Source: Paracoccus saliphilus (lineage in GTDB: Bacteria; Pseudomonadota; Alphaproteobacteria; Rhodobacterales; Rhodobacteraceae). From it: DNA of 64,000 bases. This document shows, piece after piece, positions 62,067 through 64,000 of this stretch (positions are counted from its first letter, which is position 1; the number at the start of each line of letters is the position of its first letter). The DNA lies in NCBI GenBank assembly GCA_003255745.1, contig QKYL01000162.1:1-64000 (forward strand), read 5' to 3'. Under the pieces are notes generated by a model. The model ran no database searches. It saw nothing but the letters and a program-made list of their open reading frames with translations, and had not been told where the DNA came from. A program made the translations under genes and the position numbers.

Positions 62067-63431
62067 ATGAGCGTGAATCCCGCCGATCCCAATCGATTGA
62101 AGAACCTGGCCGAGGCGCTGGTGCAGGCGGCCAGACGGGCCGGTGCAGATCAGGCCGATGCCTTGGCGGTGGACGGCCGTTCGGTCGGCATCGACGTGCG
62201 TGCCGGGGGGCTGGAACAGGCCGAGCGGGCCGAGGGCGTGGAGATTGGCCTGCGCGTGTTGATCGGAGGAAGGCAGGCGGCGGTTTCCTCGTCCGATCAC
62301 GGCGCAGAGGCGATCGCGCAAATGGCTGCGCGGGCCGTGGCCATGGCCCGCGAAACGCCGGTGGACGACTACCTGGGCTTGGCAGATCCGTCGCAGTTGG
62401 CGGTCCACCGCGATGGGCGCGACCTGCAGATGGCGGAAGATGCTGCCGAACCCGAACCTGCCGTCCTGCAGGACATGGCGCTGCGGGCCGAGGCCGCCGC
62501 GCTTTCGGTCACGGGGATCTCGCAGGTGGAAAGCGCCAATGCCAGCTACAGCCACCGGCGCATGTGGCTGGCGGCATCCAACGGCTTTTCGGGCGGATAT
62601 ATCCGCACAAGCCATGCGCTTTCGGCAGTGTCGATCACTGGCGAGGGCCTGAAGATGGAGCGGGACTACGCGGGCGAATCCCGCGTCTTTGCTGCCGACC
62701 TGCCCAGCCCGGAACAGATCGGGTCACTGGCGGCGGAACGCACCTTGGCCCGGGCCGGGGCCCGCAGGCCGCCGACGGGCGCCTTTCCCATCCTTTATGA
62801 CCGGCGTGTCTCCGCCTCGCTGATCGGGCATCTGCTGGCGGCCGTGAACGGTTCGGCCATCGCCCGCGGGGCCAGCTGGCTGCGCCGCGACCTGGGCGAG
62901 GCGGTGCTGCCCGCAGGCATGGACCTGACCGAGGATCCGCTGCGCCCGCGTTATCCCTCGTCACGTCCCTTTGATGCCGAAGGGCTGCCGACCCGCGCGC
63001 GCAGGATCGTCGCGGCAGGCGTGTTGCAGGGCTGGACGCTGGACCTGGCCACCGCGCGCAAGCTGGGGATGGACAGCACGGCCTCGGCGGCGCGCGGGCT
63101 GGCCTCGGCGCCCGGACCCAGCCACAGCAACGTGATCCTGTCGCCGGGCCAATTTAGCCAGGATGATCTGGTGTCCCAGATGGGGCGCGGCCTGATCGTG
63201 ACTTCGATGCTGGGTGCGTCCGTCAACGGAACAACAGGCGACTACTCCCGAGGTGCGGCCGGATTCTGGGTGGAAAACGGCCAGATCACCTATCCCGTCA
63301 ATGAATGCACCATTGCCGGCAACCTGCGCGAGATGCTGATGACGCTGATCGCGGCTGATGACGCGCTGCCCTGGCGCGGCATCGAGGCGCCCAGCCTGCT
63401 GGTCGAAGGCATGACCGTTGCAGGGGCCTGA
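62067..63431 (+). CDS. TldD/PmbA-family metallopeptidase-like protein
   Basis: A 454-aa protein of the PmbA (TldE) type, partner of TldD in processing peptides and antitoxins. Seen: the N-terminal SVGIDVRAGGLEQAERAE, the ligand-site region RFAAGLP-like block GMGRGLIVTSMLGASVNGTTGDY and VNECTIAGNLREML. TldE does not itself bind the metal. The start at 62067 (MSVNPAD) is chosen on the lack of a ribosome site at an upstream frame. It overlaps the next gene by 14 nt. Confidence 0.9.
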   Translation: MSVNPADPNRLKNLAEALVQAARRAGADQADALAVDGRSVGIDVRAGGLEQAERAEGVEIGLRVLIGGRQAAVSSSDHGAEAIAQMAARAVAMARETPVDDYLGLADPSQLAVHRDGRDLQMAEDAAEPEPAVLQDMALRAEAAALSVTGISQVESANASYSHRRMWLAASNGFSGGYIRTSHALSAVSITGEGLKMERDYAGESRVFAADLPSPEQIGSLAAERTLARAGARRPPTGAFPILYDRRVSASLIGHLLAAVNGSAIARGASWLRRDLGEAVLPAGMDLTEDPLRPRYPSSRPFDAEGLPTRARRIVAAGVLQGWTLDLATARKLGMDSTASAARGLASAPGPSHSNVILSPGQFSQDDLVSQMGRGLIVTSMLGASVNGTTGDYSRGAAGFWVENGQITYPVNECTIAGNLREMLMTLIAADDALPWRGIEAPSLLVEGMTVAGA

Positions 63432-64000
63432 GGCCGACCTGCACCTGCTGGCCGAGGCCGCCGCCGAGGCGGGTCAAATCGCGATGCGCTTCTGGCGTCA
63501 GGACCCGGTCACCTGGGACAAGGGCGGCGGTGCCGGTCCGGTGACCGAGGCTGACCTGGCCGTCAACGATGCGTTGCAGGCCGGTTTGATGGGTGCCCGG
63601 CCCGATTACGGTTGGCTGTCCGAGGAAAGCGAGGCCGACCCATCCCGGCAGGACGCCCGGCGGTGCTTCATCATCGATCCGATCGACGGCACCCGCGCCT
63701 TCATCGACGGGCAGGAAGGGTTTTCCCATTCGCTGGCCGTGGCCGAGGGCGAGCGGATCATCGCGGCGGTGGTTCACCTTCCGGTGCTGGACTTGACCTA
63801 TACCGCCTTCGCCCAAGGGCCCGCGCTGTTGAACGGTCAGCCCATCGCGCCAACCGACTGCGACATTCAAGGCGCCCGCGTGCTGACCTATCGCGCGGTG
63901 TCGGACCTGCACCACTGGCGCGGCCCGGTGCCGACCTTTCGCCGCGAATTTCGGTCATCGCTGGCGTGGCGGCTGTGCCTGGCCGCTGAGGGACGCTTCG
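63418..64000 (+). CDS. Inositol monophosphatase/CysQ-family protein (partial, runs off the window)
   Basis: The first 194 residues of a Mg-dependent phosphatase (inositol monophosphatase fold). The metal-site motifs DPIDGTRAFIDG and EES are present, and the N-terminal EAGQIAMRFWRQD helix and KGGGAGPVTEAD. Such proteins hydrolyse inositol phosphate, 3'-phosphoadenosine phosphate or similar. TTG start at 63418, in the end of the previous gene, with GAAGG 7 nt upstream. The frame is still open at the window edge. Confidence 0.88.
   Translation, partial: MQGPEADLHLLAEAAAEAGQIAMRFWRQDPVTWDKGGGAGPVTEADLAVNDALQAGLMGARPDYGWLSEESEADPSRQDARRCFIIDPIDGTRAFIDGQEGFSHSLAVAEGERIIAAVVHLPVLDLTYTAFAQGPALLNGQPIAPTDCDIQGARVLTYRAVSDLHHWRGPVPTFRREFRSSLAWRLCLAAEGRF

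Overview
The window looks like chromosome of a GC-rich alphaproteobacterium of the Rhodobacteraceae, most probably Paracoccus or a close relative. The evidence is gene content and order: a divergent regB / senC-regA-hvrA redox regulon, the row tsaE-amgK fusion, murU, addB, addA, trxA, hslVU, a TamA-TamB pair, a Tim44-like/Smr/FxsA/SecB block and several family-restricted proteins. From about 8.2 kb onward the genes are dense, strongly CTG-biased for leucine and almost all recognisable housekeeping genes.

The first 8.2 kb is different. It opens with an AAA-ATPase gene broken by an in-frame amber codon (86-628). A degraded, gene-poor stretch follows, and then a one-directional cluster (1277-7659) with three short-chain dehydrogenases (one frameshifted in a run of eight G, one with a twin-arginine leader), an outer-membrane barrel protein with a POTRA-like front, a small membrane protein, a winged-helix regulator and a MarC-type membrane protein. 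This cluster lies between two direct copies of a ~137-bp sequence (746-883 and 8074-8210). The right copy ends 5 bp from the 3' end of a tRNA-Pro(CGG) gene. The left copy runs into a 22-bp perfect inverted repeat. Leucine codon choice (many CTC) differs from the rest of the window. I read it as an acquired metabolic island with insertion-sequence scars at both edges; its substrate is unknown.

The core region then runs: EamA exporter and leuB; an exported hypothetical, an MFS carrier, and a GT4 and a sialyltransferase-like glycosyltransferase; asd, DedA, carbonic anhydrase, an Hpt-like protein, leucyl aminopeptidase and an NlpC/P60 hydrolase; rbfA, a DUF2233 protein and truB; dapB; an SH3 protein; the tsaE-amgK fusion with murU (tRNA t6A formation and peptidoglycan recycling); addBA recombination nuclease; trxA; a polysaccharide-type protein; hslVU; a small membrane protein; Smr and Tim44-like proteins; fxsA, secB and an HD hydrolase.

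From 38 to 43 kb lies the hvrA-regA-senC / regB redox-sensing group, followed by a kinase-less PAS protein preceded by a perfect CtrA-type box. TamB and TamA (43.0-49.4 kb) handle outer-membrane transport. The block at 49.5-56.9 kb is a sugar (probably glucose) uptake unit: glucokinase, ABC ATPase, two permeases and a binding protein on the minus strand, with a divergent OmpR-type two-component system whose shared intergenic region holds direct and inverted repeats. An exported hypothetical, a polar amino-acid (cystine/glutamine-like) ABC transporter, a short enoyl-CoA hydratase, a DUF2125 protein, a TldD/PmbA-like protein and the start of an inositol-monophosphatase-family gene complete the window.
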